A stretch of DNA of 64,000 nucleotides from an uncultured Bacteroides sp. (GCA_948847595.1 CAQOGY010000002.1:372001-436000), one strand, 5' to 3'. Positions 9,375 through 17,035 are shown, counted from the first letter of the stretch. Numbers and translations are program-made. Notes: generated by a model from the sequence alone, not told the origin.

Positions 9375-10283
9375 TTAATTAATTATACTCAGCAGGTAGC
9401 GCCCGGGCAATCTGATCTTTCCATTGCTCCCCCGGATGGTGTTAAATCCCTTCCAAACAGGGTTTCCAATAGCTCCGAAGTTACTTTTAAGAATAATGGC
9501 ATATTGCTCGGAAGGCGGAACTTTGTAAAGCCGCAGGTTATCTGTCAGTCCCCGGAAGTTACGTTGCACACCATCGCATGGCGGTTGCAGACAGTCAATA
9601 TCTTCCTGTGTCACAGCCGTTCTACTTTTCAAATATTTTCCTCCTTCATCTCCTCCTTGAGGAGGGTTAGGGAGGTGGTTTACTTTGTTTTGATTTATTT
9701 TTGTTTGTTTTCTTTTGTTTTGTGTACCCGATGTTGCAATTTCATCCTCCATTGTTACAGAATCGGAGCTTGATGTTACCGTACAGGCGGTCTTGTGATC
9801 AGCATCACCGTTTACCGCTTCCGCACATTCGCTATCCACAGAATCGTCCGTACTACTTTTACCACTCTGAGACGAACGGTATGAGGTGATTTCTTCCGAT
9901 TCCAGCAGGCAGTAGTCCGGTTCTATCAGCGCACTGCTACGCCGCTTGGTGATGAAAAGATACTGCCGCTGGATGTCGGCGGAAGTCAGGATGTTGTATT
10001 GCCGGAAAAGTCCGGCATCAAACAAGCCATATTCCACGGACAGACTGATGATACGCTTCACATCATCCAGTTCCGTACTGTAAAGGCTGTCCACAAGCTC
10101 CTCGTAAAATTCGTCACCGACAGAGATATAATACCCTTTCCCGGCATAGATGTACGACAGCGTTTCCACCAGTGTGGCAAAGGCAGAATCACCTTCACGT
10201 CTCATAATTCGGCGCACCATCCGATCGTGCATAAAGCTGGTGCTCATGGGGAAATAATCCAGTCCCCGTTTTATTCTTCCCAT
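9375..10283 (-). CDS. DUF4373 (Lin1244/Lin1753-like) protein, phage replication type
   Basis: 302 residues. The N-terminal ~110 (GLDYFPMSTSFMHDRMVRRI to SVEYGLFDAGLFRQYNILTS) match the DUF4373/Lin1244-Lin1753 N-terminal domain found in phage and plasmid replication-type proteins. A polar linker (about 130-210) follows, then a short C-terminal block (QYAIILKSNFGAIGNPVWKGF) like that family's C-terminal domain. The linker contains NHLPNPPQGGDEGG, encoded by a palindromic GC-rich element at 9639-9676. That looks like an inserted repeat kept in frame. The gene overlaps the next upstream gene by 13 bp. It is probably a DNA-binding part of the domesticated cassette. Confidence 0.75.
   Translation of the reverse strand: MGRIKRGLDYFPMSTSFMHDRMVRRIMRREGDSAFATLVETLSYIYAGKGYYISVGDEFYEELVDSLYSTELDDVKRIISLSVEYGLFDAGLFRQYNILTSADIQRQYLFITKRRSSALIEPDYCLLESEEITSYRSSQSGKSSTDDSVDSECAEAVNGDADHKTACTVTSSSDSVTMEDEIATSGTQNKRKQTKINQNKVNHLPNPPQGGDEGGKYLKSRTAVTQEDIDCLQPPCDGVQRNFRGLTDNLRLYKVPPSEQYAIILKSNFGAIGNPVWKGFNTIRGSNGKIRLPGRYLLSIIN
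9639..9676. repeat. REP-like palindromic element inside a coding linker
   Basis: A nested palindrome: inner CCTCC-TTGA-GGAGG at 9652-9665, flanked by CCTCC near 9640-9644 and GGGAGG at 9670-9675. It interrupts the coding sequence without breaking the frame and yields Pro/Gly-rich residues. A similar CCTCCTT/AAGGAGG core occurs at 11889-11906, outside genes. Confidence 0.5.
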
Positions 10284-10618
10284 AGCGTATTCAGTTTTTC
10301 TTTTTCTTGTTTCCGTGAGATACTTTCTGCCACAACCTGACGGGCATGAAGAATAAGAAGCATCCGCAAAGCGGGGTCTTTCACCTCGGTTATCACCGGA
10401 TAAGAAACAGGTTTGTTTTCAAATGATGTACATCGTCTCAAATCACGACGCTTGCGGGTGTTTGCCTTGCGACACTCCTTGCAATAATTGTCAAGGGTCC
10501 CGGTGCGTTTGTTTGTATAAAAGGCCTCATGCGGTAGCTCCCGTTTGCAGCACCCGCAAATGTGCAGAGATTGATTCATTAAAGGTTCCATATTGATTTT
10601 GCGTTTTAAAGTTTTCAT
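10271..10618 (-). CDS. Small protein with a four-Cys zinc-binding cluster
   Basis: Start taken at 10618 (MKTLKRKINMEPLM). The frame stays open to 10651, but that start lies inside the 22-bp repeat array. The N-terminal region has a CxxC...CxxC pattern, ICGCCKRELPHEAFYTNK then DNYCKECRK, typical of small zinc ribbons in phage HNH or DNA-binding proteins. A basic stretch (ANTRKRRDLRRC) follows. The C-terminal half is helical (RMLLILHARQVVAESISRK). It is the first gene of the leftward cassette and overlaps the DUF4373 gene by 13 bp. A regulatory or DNA-binding role is likely; no exact family is recognised. Confidence 0.65.
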   Translation of the reverse strand: MKTLKRKINMEPLMNQSLHICGCCKRELPHEAFYTNKRTGTLDNYCKECRKANTRKRRDLRRCTSFENKPVSYPVITEVKDPALRMLLILHARQVVAESISRKQEKEKLNTLWEE

Positions 10619-10650
10619 GCTTAAATATTTGTTTATGTGATTATCGGACA

Positions 10651-10738
10651 TATAGTTCCTGCATATTGGGGATATATGGCCAGCGTATTGGATCTATAGC
10701 TCCTGTATGCAGGATATATAGATGCTGTAAACCGACTC
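10651..10738. repeat. 22-bp-period degenerate tandem array in the leader of the phage-like cassette
   Basis: Four consecutive 22-bp units start at 10651, 10673, 10695 and 10717. Each begins TATA, most with a CCTG-type block (TATAGTTCCTG, TATAGCTCCTG), followed by a TATTGGG/TATTGGA block. The same unit type, in the opposite orientation, recurs 32 kb away at 43117-43226. Here it lies in the predicted 5' leader of the leftward operon, downstream of the promoter at 10885-10917. Confidence 0.7.
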
Positions 10739-10884
10739 AATATCACTAGTGTTCATCCGATACAGAATCTTCCGGAAGGGGGTGGATGAGGCATTTTACA
10801 ACCTTTCATAAACTTTTTGCCGTTTTTCATGGTTATTCTATTTTTAATTTATATTTTTGAAACATATTTCTAAGTTTGCTGCTA

Positions 10885-10917
10885 CAAAGATAAAGCAGTT
10901 TTCTTACATAAAACAAA
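10885..10917 (-). promoter_or_regulatory. Promoter of the leftward phage-like cassette
   Basis: On the minus strand, TTTG at 10914-10917 (-33) is followed after 21 bp by TATCTTTG at 10885-10892 (-7), both exact matches with the right spacing. Transcription would begin near 10878 and read through the 22-bp array into the zinc-cluster gene. It faces the repressor gene at 11015 across about 100 bp, so repression by that protein is plausible. Confidence 0.7.
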
Positions 10918-11014
10918 CGGTTTTAGAAATTAACGCTAAAAAATTATATAACTGACTATCAATGAACGAATAAGAAGTTCCAATATCTTTACACTAATTT
11001 AAAACAAGAATAAA

Positions 11015-11725
11015 ATGGATACATTTCTAGATGTTTCGGGAATAGTAAAGCGCGCCAAGCAGGCGCTCAACTTTAAAAAGGACAGTGAACTGGCCAGCTA
11101 CTTAGGTGTTTCACGTGCAACATTATCCAACTGGTGCGCCAGAAACCGGATTGACTTTCATCTGCTGCTCAACAAAATGAGAGATGTAGACCTCAATTGG
11201 CTGCTGGTTGGGAAGGGTACCCCCAGACATCAAACCAAGTTATGCAAAAGCGATTTAGCAAGCGGTGAGGTCCAGATGATTCACAACCCTAAAACAGTAG
11301 AGGCGTTGGACGACCGCAGCGTTGCCCTATATGATATTACAGCTGCCGCCAACCTGAAAACGCTGCTCACCAACAAACGGCAGTATATGGTAGGAAAGAT
11401 TCAGATTCCAAGCATTCCCTTATGTGACGGAGCCGTCTACATCAGTGGCGACAGCATGTATCCGATACTGAAATCGGGAGACATCGTAGGCTTTAAAGAG
11501 ATTAACAGTTTCAGCAACCTCATCTACGGTGAGATGTATCTGGTTTCGTTTACTATCGAAGGAGACGAGTACCTGGCGGTGAAGTATGTGAACCGCTCGG
11601 AAAAGGAAGGATGCCTCAAGCTGGTAAGCTACAACGCTCATCACGACCCAATGGATATCCCTTTCAGCACCATCAATGCAATGGCAATCGTGAAATTCTC
11701 CATCCGCAGACACATGATGATGTAA
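11015..11725 (+). CDS. S24-family CI/LexA-like transcriptional repressor
   Basis: 236 residues. The N-terminal helix-turn-helix (about 20-45, SELASYLGVSRATLSNWCARN) is of the phage CI/Bac_CI type. The C-terminal peptidase S24 domain has the Ser in GDSMYP (about 147) and the Lys in EYLAVKYV (about 190), so the Ser-Lys dyad is intact. I see no clear Ala-Gly cleavage site in the linker; the nearest candidate is TAAANL near 110. It is divergent from the amidase cassette, with 360 bp between, so it probably controls that cassette and perhaps responds to DNA damage as phage repressors do. The weaker sequence TATCTTTA at 10984-10991 may be its own -7 element. Confidence 0.88.
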   Translation: MDTFLDVSGIVKRAKQALNFKKDSELASYLGVSRATLSNWCARNRIDFHLLLNKMRDVDLNWLLVGKGTPRHQTKLCKSDLASGEVQMIHNPKTVEALDDRSVALYDITAAANLKTLLTNKRQYMVGKIQIPSIPLCDGAVYISGDSMYPILKSGDIVGFKEINSFSNLIYGEMYLVSFTIEGDEYLAVKYVNRSEKEGCLKLVSYNAHHDPMDIPFSTINAMAIVKFSIRRHMMM

Positions 11726-11781
11726 TTTGAATGACGCTTCTTTTGCTCCGGAAAGAGGAAAAGGGCAAAGTCTAAACGAAG

Positions 11782-11819
11782 TGAACCCCGAAAGTTTATT
11801 GTCTGACTTTCGGGGTTCA
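11782..11819 (+). terminator. Strong terminator after the S24 repressor
   Basis: TGAACCCCGAAAGT at 11782-11795 pairs perfectly (14 bp) with ACTTTCGGGGTTCA at 11806-11819 across a 10-base loop, followed by TTTCATTTT. It is 57 bp after the repressor stop. Confidence 0.85.
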
Positions 11820-11854
11820 TTTCATTTTGAAATACCTTCTTTAATATATTGCAT

Positions 11855-11942
11855 GGGCTGACTAAAAAGTCGGCAGTATCTCAAATCTCCTCCTTCGGGA
11901 AGGAGGGGAATTTATGATACTATCGATTTTTTAATCAGTCCC
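11855..11942. repeat. Imperfect 26-bp terminal inverted repeat with inner hairpin, MITE/REP-like
   Basis: The left arm at 11855-11880 (GGGCTGACTAAAAAGTCG, then CAGTATC) mirrors the right arm at 11916-11942 (GATAC then TAATCAGTCCC). Between them sits CCTCCTT-CGGG-AAGGAGG (11889-11906). The unit lies between the convergent repressor and miaB genes. It could be a small non-autonomous element or an elaborate terminator for miaB. Confidence 0.5.
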
Positions 11943-11960
11943 GACATAGAGAATAATATA

Positions 11961-13328
11961 CTAGACTTCTTCGCCTTTCAGCGTAGCCGAACTGGCTTCC
12001 GTCACCCGCACATTGACAAAATCGCCGATACGGTGCGTGCCTCTGTCGAACACCACCACCCGATTCTGCTCCGTGCGGCCGAACAACTGATCGCGCGAAC
12101 GTTTGGAAACGCCTTCTACAAGCACTTCATACGTCTTGCCGATGCAACGTTGATTGGACTCCGCAGACAGACGGTTCTGCAAAGCGATAATCTCATTCAG
12201 ACGGCGAACTTTCACGTCTTCGGGCACATTATCTTCAAGATGCTTCGACGCATACGTCCCCGGACGTTCGGAATATTTGAACATAAAAGCGGCATCATAG
12301 CCACATTCCTCCATCAGAGAAAGCGAGAGCTGATGGTCCTCTTCCGTTTCGGAATGGAAACCGGAGAAGATATCGGTAGTCAGTCCGCAATCGGGAATGA
12401 TACGCTTGATAGCGGCTACCCGGTCCAGATACCACTCACGGGTATATTTGCGGTTCATCAGTTTCAAGATGCGGGAGCTGCCGCTCTGCACAGGGAGGTG
12501 GATATGCTTGCACACATTCGGCACTTGGGCGATCACTTCCAGCGTTTCATCGCTCATATCTTTCGGATGGGAAGTCGTGAAACGGATGCGCACGCCCGGA
12601 GCAGCTTCGGCCACCGTACGGAGCAGCATCGGGAAGGTAACCACTTCGCCCGTCGGCTTCTCAAACCGGTAAGAGTTGACATTCTGACCCAGCAGGGTGA
12701 CTTCCTTATAACCTTTGGCAACAAGGTCGGCCACTTCATTCAGAATACTTTCCACATCACGGCTGCGTTCGCGTCCGCGTGTATAAGGCACGATACAGTA
12801 GGTGCAGAAGTTATTGCATCCGCGCATGATGGATACAAATCCGGAAATGTGGTTTCCGCAGATACGCGACGGAATCACGTCACGGTAAGTCTCGGTCGTC
12901 GAAAGGTCTACGTTGATCGCTTTCTCGCCTGCCTCTACCGCGGCAATCAGTTCGGGCAACGTCAGGTAAGCATCCGGACCGACCACCAGATCGACATGAT
13001 GGTTCGTAATCAGATCATCCTTCACCCGCTCCGCCATACAGCCCAGTACGCCTACAATCAGGGCCTTCTTCTTTTTCTTCAGCGAATGGAAAAACTCCAG
13101 ACGGTTCAGAATCTTCTGCTCCGCATTGTCGCGGATAGAGCAGGTATTCATAAACACTGCGTCGGCCTCTTCCAGCGTTTCGGCTACCGAATAGCCCGCC
13201 ATCTGCATCACCGAAGCGATCACCTCACTGTCTGCCACGTTCATCTGGCAGCCATAAGTCTCGATAAACAACTTCTTGTTGTCATCAGCAGTTGCGGATT
13301 TAAAGTCCGCTCCCGTTAATTCGTTCAT
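11961..13328 (-). CDS. miaB: tRNA-2-methylthio-N6-dimethylallyladenosine synthase MiaB
   Basis: About 455 residues from the start at 13328 (MNELTGADFKS). The frame is open to 13409, but the -7 element at 13356-13363 argues for the shorter form. The N-terminal UPF0004 domain has its three cluster Cys (YGCQMN, TCSIRD, GCMAER). The radical SAM motif is CNNFCTYC, and a C-terminal TRAM domain follows (IGKTYEVLVEGVSKRSRDQ). It is cytoplasmic and carries two 4Fe-4S clusters. It adds a methylthio group to i6A37 of tRNAs that read codons starting with U. It stands alone on its strand, a core house-keeping gene. Confidence 0.96.
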   Translation of the reverse strand: MNELTGADFKSATADDNKKLFIETYGCQMNVADSEVIASVMQMAGYSVAETLEEADAVFMNTCSIRDNAEQKILNRLEFFHSLKKKKKALIVGVLGCMAERVKDDLITNHHVDLVVGPDAYLTLPELIAAVEAGEKAINVDLSTTETYRDVIPSRICGNHISGFVSIMRGCNNFCTYCIVPYTRGRERSRDVESILNEVADLVAKGYKEVTLLGQNVNSYRFEKPTGEVVTFPMLLRTVAEAAPGVRIRFTTSHPKDMSDETLEVIAQVPNVCKHIHLPVQSGSSRILKLMNRKYTREWYLDRVAAIKRIIPDCGLTTDIFSGFHSETEEDHQLSLSLMEECGYDAAFMFKYSERPGTYASKHLEDNVPEDVKVRRLNEIIALQNRLSAESNQRCIGKTYEVLVEGVSKRSRDQLFGRTEQNRVVVFDRGTHRIGDFVNVRVTEASSATLKGEEV

Positions 13329-13355
13329 ATTCAAATCTTGTTTTAAATTTATCCG

Positions 13356-13363
13356 CAAAGATA
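13356..13363 (-). promoter_or_regulatory. -7 element of miaB
   Basis: The minus strand reads TATCTTTG, an exact TAnnTTTG match, 27 bp before the miaB start. No clear -33 element is seen. Confidence 0.55.
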
Positions 13364-13511
13364 CGGCTTCGAATTCAATAAGCGGTAAAATGGTACGAAA
13401 ATAACGCAAAAACTTGTAGTTCAGGCATTATTCTGATAATTAATGTTAATGAAATAAACATTTACGGGGCATATCCTTGCTAAATTTAATTTTATTTTTC
13501 ACATTTGTGCA

Positions 13512-13590
13512 ATGAAAGAAACATTAGATTTTTTCATAGTTAAGGTTTAGGTTAAAAAAATTAAGGGGAGCTGTGAAGCTGCCCTTTTTT
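13512..13590 (+). ncRNA. Candidate short RNA or leader-peptide attenuator
   Basis: A TTG at 13477-13479 followed after 20 bp by CACATTTG (13500-13507) would start a transcript near 13514 that ends at the hairpin and T-run at 13565-13590, about 75 nt. The same stretch also holds a 12-codon frame, MKETLDFFIVKV, at 13512-13550. It is separated from the next gene's own -7 element (13627-13634). It is either a small RNA or an attenuator for the genes to the right; I recognise no known RNA family. Confidence 0.35.
13565..13590 (+). terminator. Hairpin with T6 tail upstream of the CoA-transferase region
   Basis: GGGAGCT and AGCTGCCC form a GC-rich stem (one bulged G) around GTGA, followed directly by TTTTTT. 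It faces rightward although no rightward gene lies before it. Confidence 0.6.
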
Positions 13591-13626
13591 CATAACAAAA
13601 TGTTAGCTCAAACCAGATATAATGTG

Positions 13627-13634
13627 TAACTTTG
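13627..13634 (+). promoter_or_regulatory. -7 element for the 13664 gene
   Basis: TAACTTTG matches TAnnTTTG exactly, 29 bp before the ATG at 13664. A degenerate TTAG stands at the -33 position. Confidence 0.5.
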
Positions 13635-13663
13635 GCAGATTAACTATTTAGAAGTGAAACAGA

Positions 13664-14134
13664 ATGGAAGATTTTTTGAAATTTCTCCTGATAGCAGGTG
13701 TCATTCTTGTGGGAATATTCAAAGAGGTGAGCAAGAACAACAAGTCGAAAAAGGCTCAGAATAAACGCCCCGTCCCGCCTGCACCGTCTCCGGTCGAAGT
13801 AGATCCTGATGCTATTCCCATACCCGAATTCTGGGGGAGAGGCAGCAGGACTATGGACGAACTGCTCCAGCCCATACCCATAGAACAACCGGCTCCCAAG
13901 CCGACGCCGACATCAAAGAAGATGCCGACACCGGTGCCAAAGAAAAAGCAAAAAGAAGAAGTATCTGTAGCTGCCTCCATAGCAAACAGTTCCGCACAAG
14001 ATAAACGAAACGCGAAGCAAGGTTCCCACTATGACCATCCGGAACCTGACAGCGACCAAGACTTCTCCATCCATTCCGTAGAAGAAGCCCGCCGCGCTAT
14101 TATCTGGGGAGAAATCCTGCAACGAAAGTATTAA
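13664..14134 (+). CDS. Conserved Bacteroidales membrane-anchored hypothetical protein
   Basis: 156 residues. The N-terminal helix (FLKFLLIAGVILVGIF, residues 4-19) should anchor it in the inner membrane. Next come a Lys-rich strip (KNNKSKKAQNKRP) and a long Pro/Lys-rich disordered region (PAPKPTPTSKKMPTPVPKKK). It ends with a conserved-looking helix VEEARRAIIWGEILQRKY. No enzymatic motif is seen. It precedes the CoA-transferase gene by 56 bp on the same strand, so co-transcription is likely, but nothing ties the functions. The closing motif resembles the end of small Bacteroidales proteins that I know only as hypothetical. Confidence 0.7.
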   Translation: MEDFLKFLLIAGVILVGIFKEVSKNNKSKKAQNKRPVPPAPSPVEVDPDAIPIPEFWGRGSRTMDELLQPIPIEQPAPKPTPTSKKMPTPVPKKKQKEEVSVAASIANSSAQDKRNAKQGSHYDHPEPDSDQDFSIHSVEEARRAIIWGEILQRKY

Positions 14135-14190
14135 GTGATAAGTATTAACCAACAAATATCAACCGCATTTAACGCGAAATTATACTATTT

Positions 14191-15690
14191 ATGTCATTCA
14201 ATCGTATTTCGGCAGCAGAAGCTGCAAGCCTGATCAAACATGGCTACAACATCGGTCTGAGCGGATTTACTCCCGCCGGAACTGCAAAGGCTGTTACAGC
14301 TGAACTTGCAAAAATTGCAGAAGCGGAACATGCCAAAGGCAACCCATTTCAAGTAGGAATTTTTACAGGTGCTTCTACCGGAGAATCTTGCGACGGCGTC
14401 ATGTCTCGTGCAAAGGCCATCCGCTACCGCGCCCCTTATACCACCAACTCCGACTTCCGCAAAGCCGTGAATAACGGTGAAATTGCCTACAACGACATCC
14501 ATCTGTCGCAAATGGCACAGGAAGTGCGCTATGGCTTCATGGGCAAAGTGAACGTAGCCATCATCGAAGCCTGCGAAGTGACTCCGGACGGAAAGATTTA
14601 TCTGACCGCTGCCGGTGGTATTTCTCCGACTATCTGCCGCCTGGCGGACCAGATCATCGTTGAGTTGAACGCCGCACACAGCAAATCCTGCATGGGTCTG
14701 CACGACGTGTACGAACCGCTCGACCCGCCTTACCGCCGCGAAATCCCCATCTACAAGCCAAGTGACCGCATCGGATTGCCTTATATTCAGGTAGACCCGA
14801 AAAAGATCGTAGGCGTAGTGGAAACCAACTGGCCGGACGAAGCACGCTCTTTTGCCGCTGCTGATCCGTTGACTGACAAAATCGGTCAGAACGTTGCCGA
14901 CTTCCTCGCTGCCGACATGAAGCGTGGCATCATTCCGTCTACTTTCCTTCCGTTACAGTCGGGCGTAGGAAATATCGCTAACGCCGTACTCGGTGCACTG
15001 GGACGTGACAAGACGATTCCCGCATTCGAAATGTACACCGAAGTTATCCAGAACTCCGTCATCGGTCTGATCCGTGAAGGACGCATCAAATTCGGTAGTG
15101 CCTGCTCACTGACTGTTACCAACGACTGCCTGGAAGGTATTTACAACGATATGGATTTCTTCCGCGACAAGCTGGTTCTCCGCCCGTCGGAAATCTCAAA
15201 TAATCCGGAAGTGGTTCGCCGACTGGGCATTATCTCTATCAATACAGCTATCGAAGTGGACTTGTACGGTAACGTAAACTCTACTCATATCGGTGGAACG
15301 AAGATGATGAACGGTATCGGTGGTTCGGGAGACTTCACCCGCAATGCTTATATCTCTATCTTCACTTGTCCGTCTGTTGCCAAAGAAGGTAAGATCAGTG
15401 CTATCGTCCCGATGGTTTCTCACCTCGACCACAGCGAACACTCCGTGAATATCATTATCACCGAGCAAGGTGTAGCCGACCTGCGTGGCAAGAGCCCGAA
15501 GGAACGTGCAGAAGCCATCATCGAAAACTGTGCACATCCCGACTATAAACAGCTTCTCTGGGATTATCTCAAACTGGCCGGTGGCAAAGCACAGACTCCA
15601 CACGCTATCCAGGCCGCACTCGGTATGCACGCCGAACTGGCCAAGAGCGGGGATATGAAGAATACGAATTGGGCGGAGTATGCCAGATAA
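14191..15690 (+). CDS. Acetyl-CoA hydrolase/transferase family protein (succinate or acetate CoA-transferase)
   Basis: 499 residues, the usual length for the Cat1/AarC-type family. The N-terminal domain starts RISAAEAASLIKHGYNIGLS. The catalytic Glu is probably E284 in MYTEVIQNSV, which would form the glutamyl-CoA intermediate. The CoA-binding Gly-rich loops are QSGVGNIANA and GIGGSGDF. It is a cytoplasmic enzyme moving CoA between acetyl- and succinyl- or propionyl-CoA. In Bacteroides this serves the acetate/propionate/succinate fermentation ends, which is inference for this gene. It is followed three bases later by the TonB-domain gene. Which acids it prefers cannot be read from sequence. 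Confidence 0.92.
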   Translation: MSFNRISAAEAASLIKHGYNIGLSGFTPAGTAKAVTAELAKIAEAEHAKGNPFQVGIFTGASTGESCDGVMSRAKAIRYRAPYTTNSDFRKAVNNGEIAYNDIHLSQMAQEVRYGFMGKVNVAIIEACEVTPDGKIYLTAAGGISPTICRLADQIIVELNAAHSKSCMGLHDVYEPLDPPYRREIPIYKPSDRIGLPYIQVDPKKIVGVVETNWPDEARSFAAADPLTDKIGQNVADFLAADMKRGIIPSTFLPLQSGVGNIANAVLGALGRDKTIPAFEMYTEVIQNSVIGLIREGRIKFGSACSLTVTNDCLEGIYNDMDFFRDKLVLRPSEISNNPEVVRRLGIISINTAIEVDLYGNVNSTHIGGTKMMNGIGGSGDFTRNAYISIFTCPSVAKEGKISAIVPMVSHLDHSEHSVNIIITEQGVADLRGKSPKERAEAIIENCAHPDYKQLLWDYLKLAGGKAQTPHAIQAALGMHAELAKSGDMKNTNWAEYAR

Positions 15691-15693
15691 GGC

Positions 15694-16419
15694 ATGAAAC
15701 GTCTGTCGTTCATACTATCATTCATCGTTTGTATTTGCGTTGCAAATACAAACGATGTTTTTTCGCAAAAAAGGGAACTGCAACAGTTCAAGGGCAAGGT
15801 GACCAACCAAGAAGGAGAACCGGTACCCTATGTCAGCATCTATGTTCCGGGAACTGGCAGAGAAACCTCTTCGGATATGTCTGGAAACTTTTCTATAAAA
15901 GCCAAACATAAAGAAACTGTTTACTTCAGATATATAGGAATGAAAGATGTGCAGATACAACTGGATAAAGATAATCCGTCGGAAATTCTTGTGCAGATAA
16001 AGCCGGATACTTTTCGCCTTGATAACGTTATCATTAGGAAAAAGCAAATTATCGAAGTTAAACCCGAAGATATACCTAATGATATTATGATCACTATTAT
16101 AGAACATAGTCCCGACTTTCCGGGCGGATTAAGCGGACTAAGGGAGTATCTGAAGAAAAGCATACAGTATCCGAAAAAAGCTTTCCGGGCAGGGGAAGAA
16201 GGTCAAGTCACAATAGAATTCACCATCGACCCAAAAGGGAATGTAATCAATGCACAAGTTGTAAAGAGCGTATCTGCCAACTTAGACAAAGAAGCCTTAC
16301 GCATCATAGAGTCCATGCCGCAATGGAAACCGGGTATGCAGCGAGGCCGTCCTGTAGCAGTGCGCATGTCTGTCCCAATAGACTTCGTGATCGATCAAGT
16401 CTACAAAGCCATTGATTGA
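15694..16419 (+). CDS. TonB C-terminal domain protein with a CarboxypepD_reg-like domain
   Basis: 241 residues with a signal peptide (MKRLSFILSFIVCICVA). Residues ~32-100 form a carboxypeptidase-regulatory-like beta domain (FKGKVTNQEGEPVPYVSIYV). Residues ~140-235 form a TonB C-terminal domain (PGGLSGLREYLKKSIQYPKK, then GQVTIEFTIDPKGNV and MPQWKPGMQRGRPV). Normal TonB has an N-terminal membrane anchor and a Pro-rich spacer. Here the anchor is a cleavable-looking signal and the spacer is replaced by a beta domain, so it may not energise receptors. It starts 3 bp after the CoA-transferase stop, probably by read-through. It could be a periplasmic or envelope structural protein. Confidence 0.8.
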   Translation: MKRLSFILSFIVCICVANTNDVFSQKRELQQFKGKVTNQEGEPVPYVSIYVPGTGRETSSDMSGNFSIKAKHKETVYFRYIGMKDVQIQLDKDNPSEILVQIKPDTFRLDNVIIRKKQIIEVKPEDIPNDIMITIIEHSPDFPGGLSGLREYLKKSIQYPKKAFRAGEEGQVTIEFTIDPKGNVINAQVVKSVSANLDKEALRIIESMPQWKPGMQRGRPVAVRMSVPIDFVIDQVYKAID

Positions 16420-16437
16420 GGGGAAATAAACCGAAAG

Positions 16438-16451
16438 CCTCTCGTCAGAGG
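16438..16451. terminator. Short hairpin between convergent genes
   Basis: CCTCT and AGAGG form a 5-bp stem with loop CGTC in the 40-bp gap between the TonB-domain gene and the anti-sigma gene. No U-run follows, so any terminator role is weak. Confidence 0.3.
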
Positions 16452-16459
16452 TTCAGCAC

Positions 16460-17035
16460 TCATTTACATGGAATAGTCGCCAACATATGGAACGGATAGT
16501 TACTCTCCGCAACAGTCATTCCGTTTGCCGCATAGCACTCGCTATCCGGGTCTGGTAAAGTCATTGCCTGCTGTAAAAGAGCAGAAGATATAAAGTCAGA
16601 CTCCGATCGTTCTGATATCGCTTCGCTCTGTCTCGCATGCTTTTTCGGAGAAGCAGACTTCGACTTTGCTGCATTTGAAGTAGCTACCAAAGACTTCAGA
16701 TGAACTTCCCGATAAACAGTATCTACCCGTTCATGGATAACAACTACCGTATCAATGACTGTAGTGACAACGGCAATCTGATCAGATTGCGTATTACTTC
16801 CACCCGGGAAGCCATATCCGATGGTCCATCCCAGCAGACAGGCAGCTGTCAGCCACCAGGGAGAAACCTTCAGTCTCATCCTCTTCTTTTGATTCTTCCG
16901 AACAGCTTGCATTAAAGAAGAAAAATCAGCCGGAGTATGCTCCGATTTTTCCTGTTCGTATTGTTCTTTAGCAAAGTGAATCAACTGCTGCACATCCTGT
17001 GACTTTTCCAGTCTCTCTAAATCATCATTTTTCAT
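16460..17035 (-). CDS. Putative anti-sigma factor for the adjacent ECF sigma
   Basis: 191 residues. The cytoplasmic N-terminus (about 1-55) is charged and helical (MKNDDLERLEKSQDVQQLIH). One membrane segment follows at about 60-77 (PWWLTAACLLGWTIGYGF), then a periplasmic part rich in Ser and Lys (KSKSASPKKHARQSEAISER). This topology and the 2-bp spacing after the sigma gene are those of an ECF anti-sigma factor, although no FecR or zinc-binding (ZAS) domain is seen. It is the last gene of a four-gene leftward operon. It would hold the sigma at the membrane until an envelope signal arrives, which is inference from position. Confidence 0.65.
   Translation of the reverse strand: MKNDDLERLEKSQDVQQLIHFAKEQYEQEKSEHTPADFSSLMQAVRKNQKKRMRLKVSPWWLTAACLLGWTIGYGFPGGSNTQSDQIAVVTTVIDTVVVIHERVDTVYREVHLKSLVATSNAAKSKSASPKKHARQSEAISERSESDFISSALLQQAMTLPDPDSECYAANGMTVAESNYPFHMLATIPCK

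Noticed and set aside
9690..9725. T/G-rich low-complexity stretch as a phase-variable tract
   Set aside because: Irregular, not a simple repeat, and codes for a plausible polar linker.
12033..13319. 428-codon open frame on the plus strand
   Set aside because: Lies wholly antisense to miaB; His/Arg/Phe-rich composition typical of a mirror frame.
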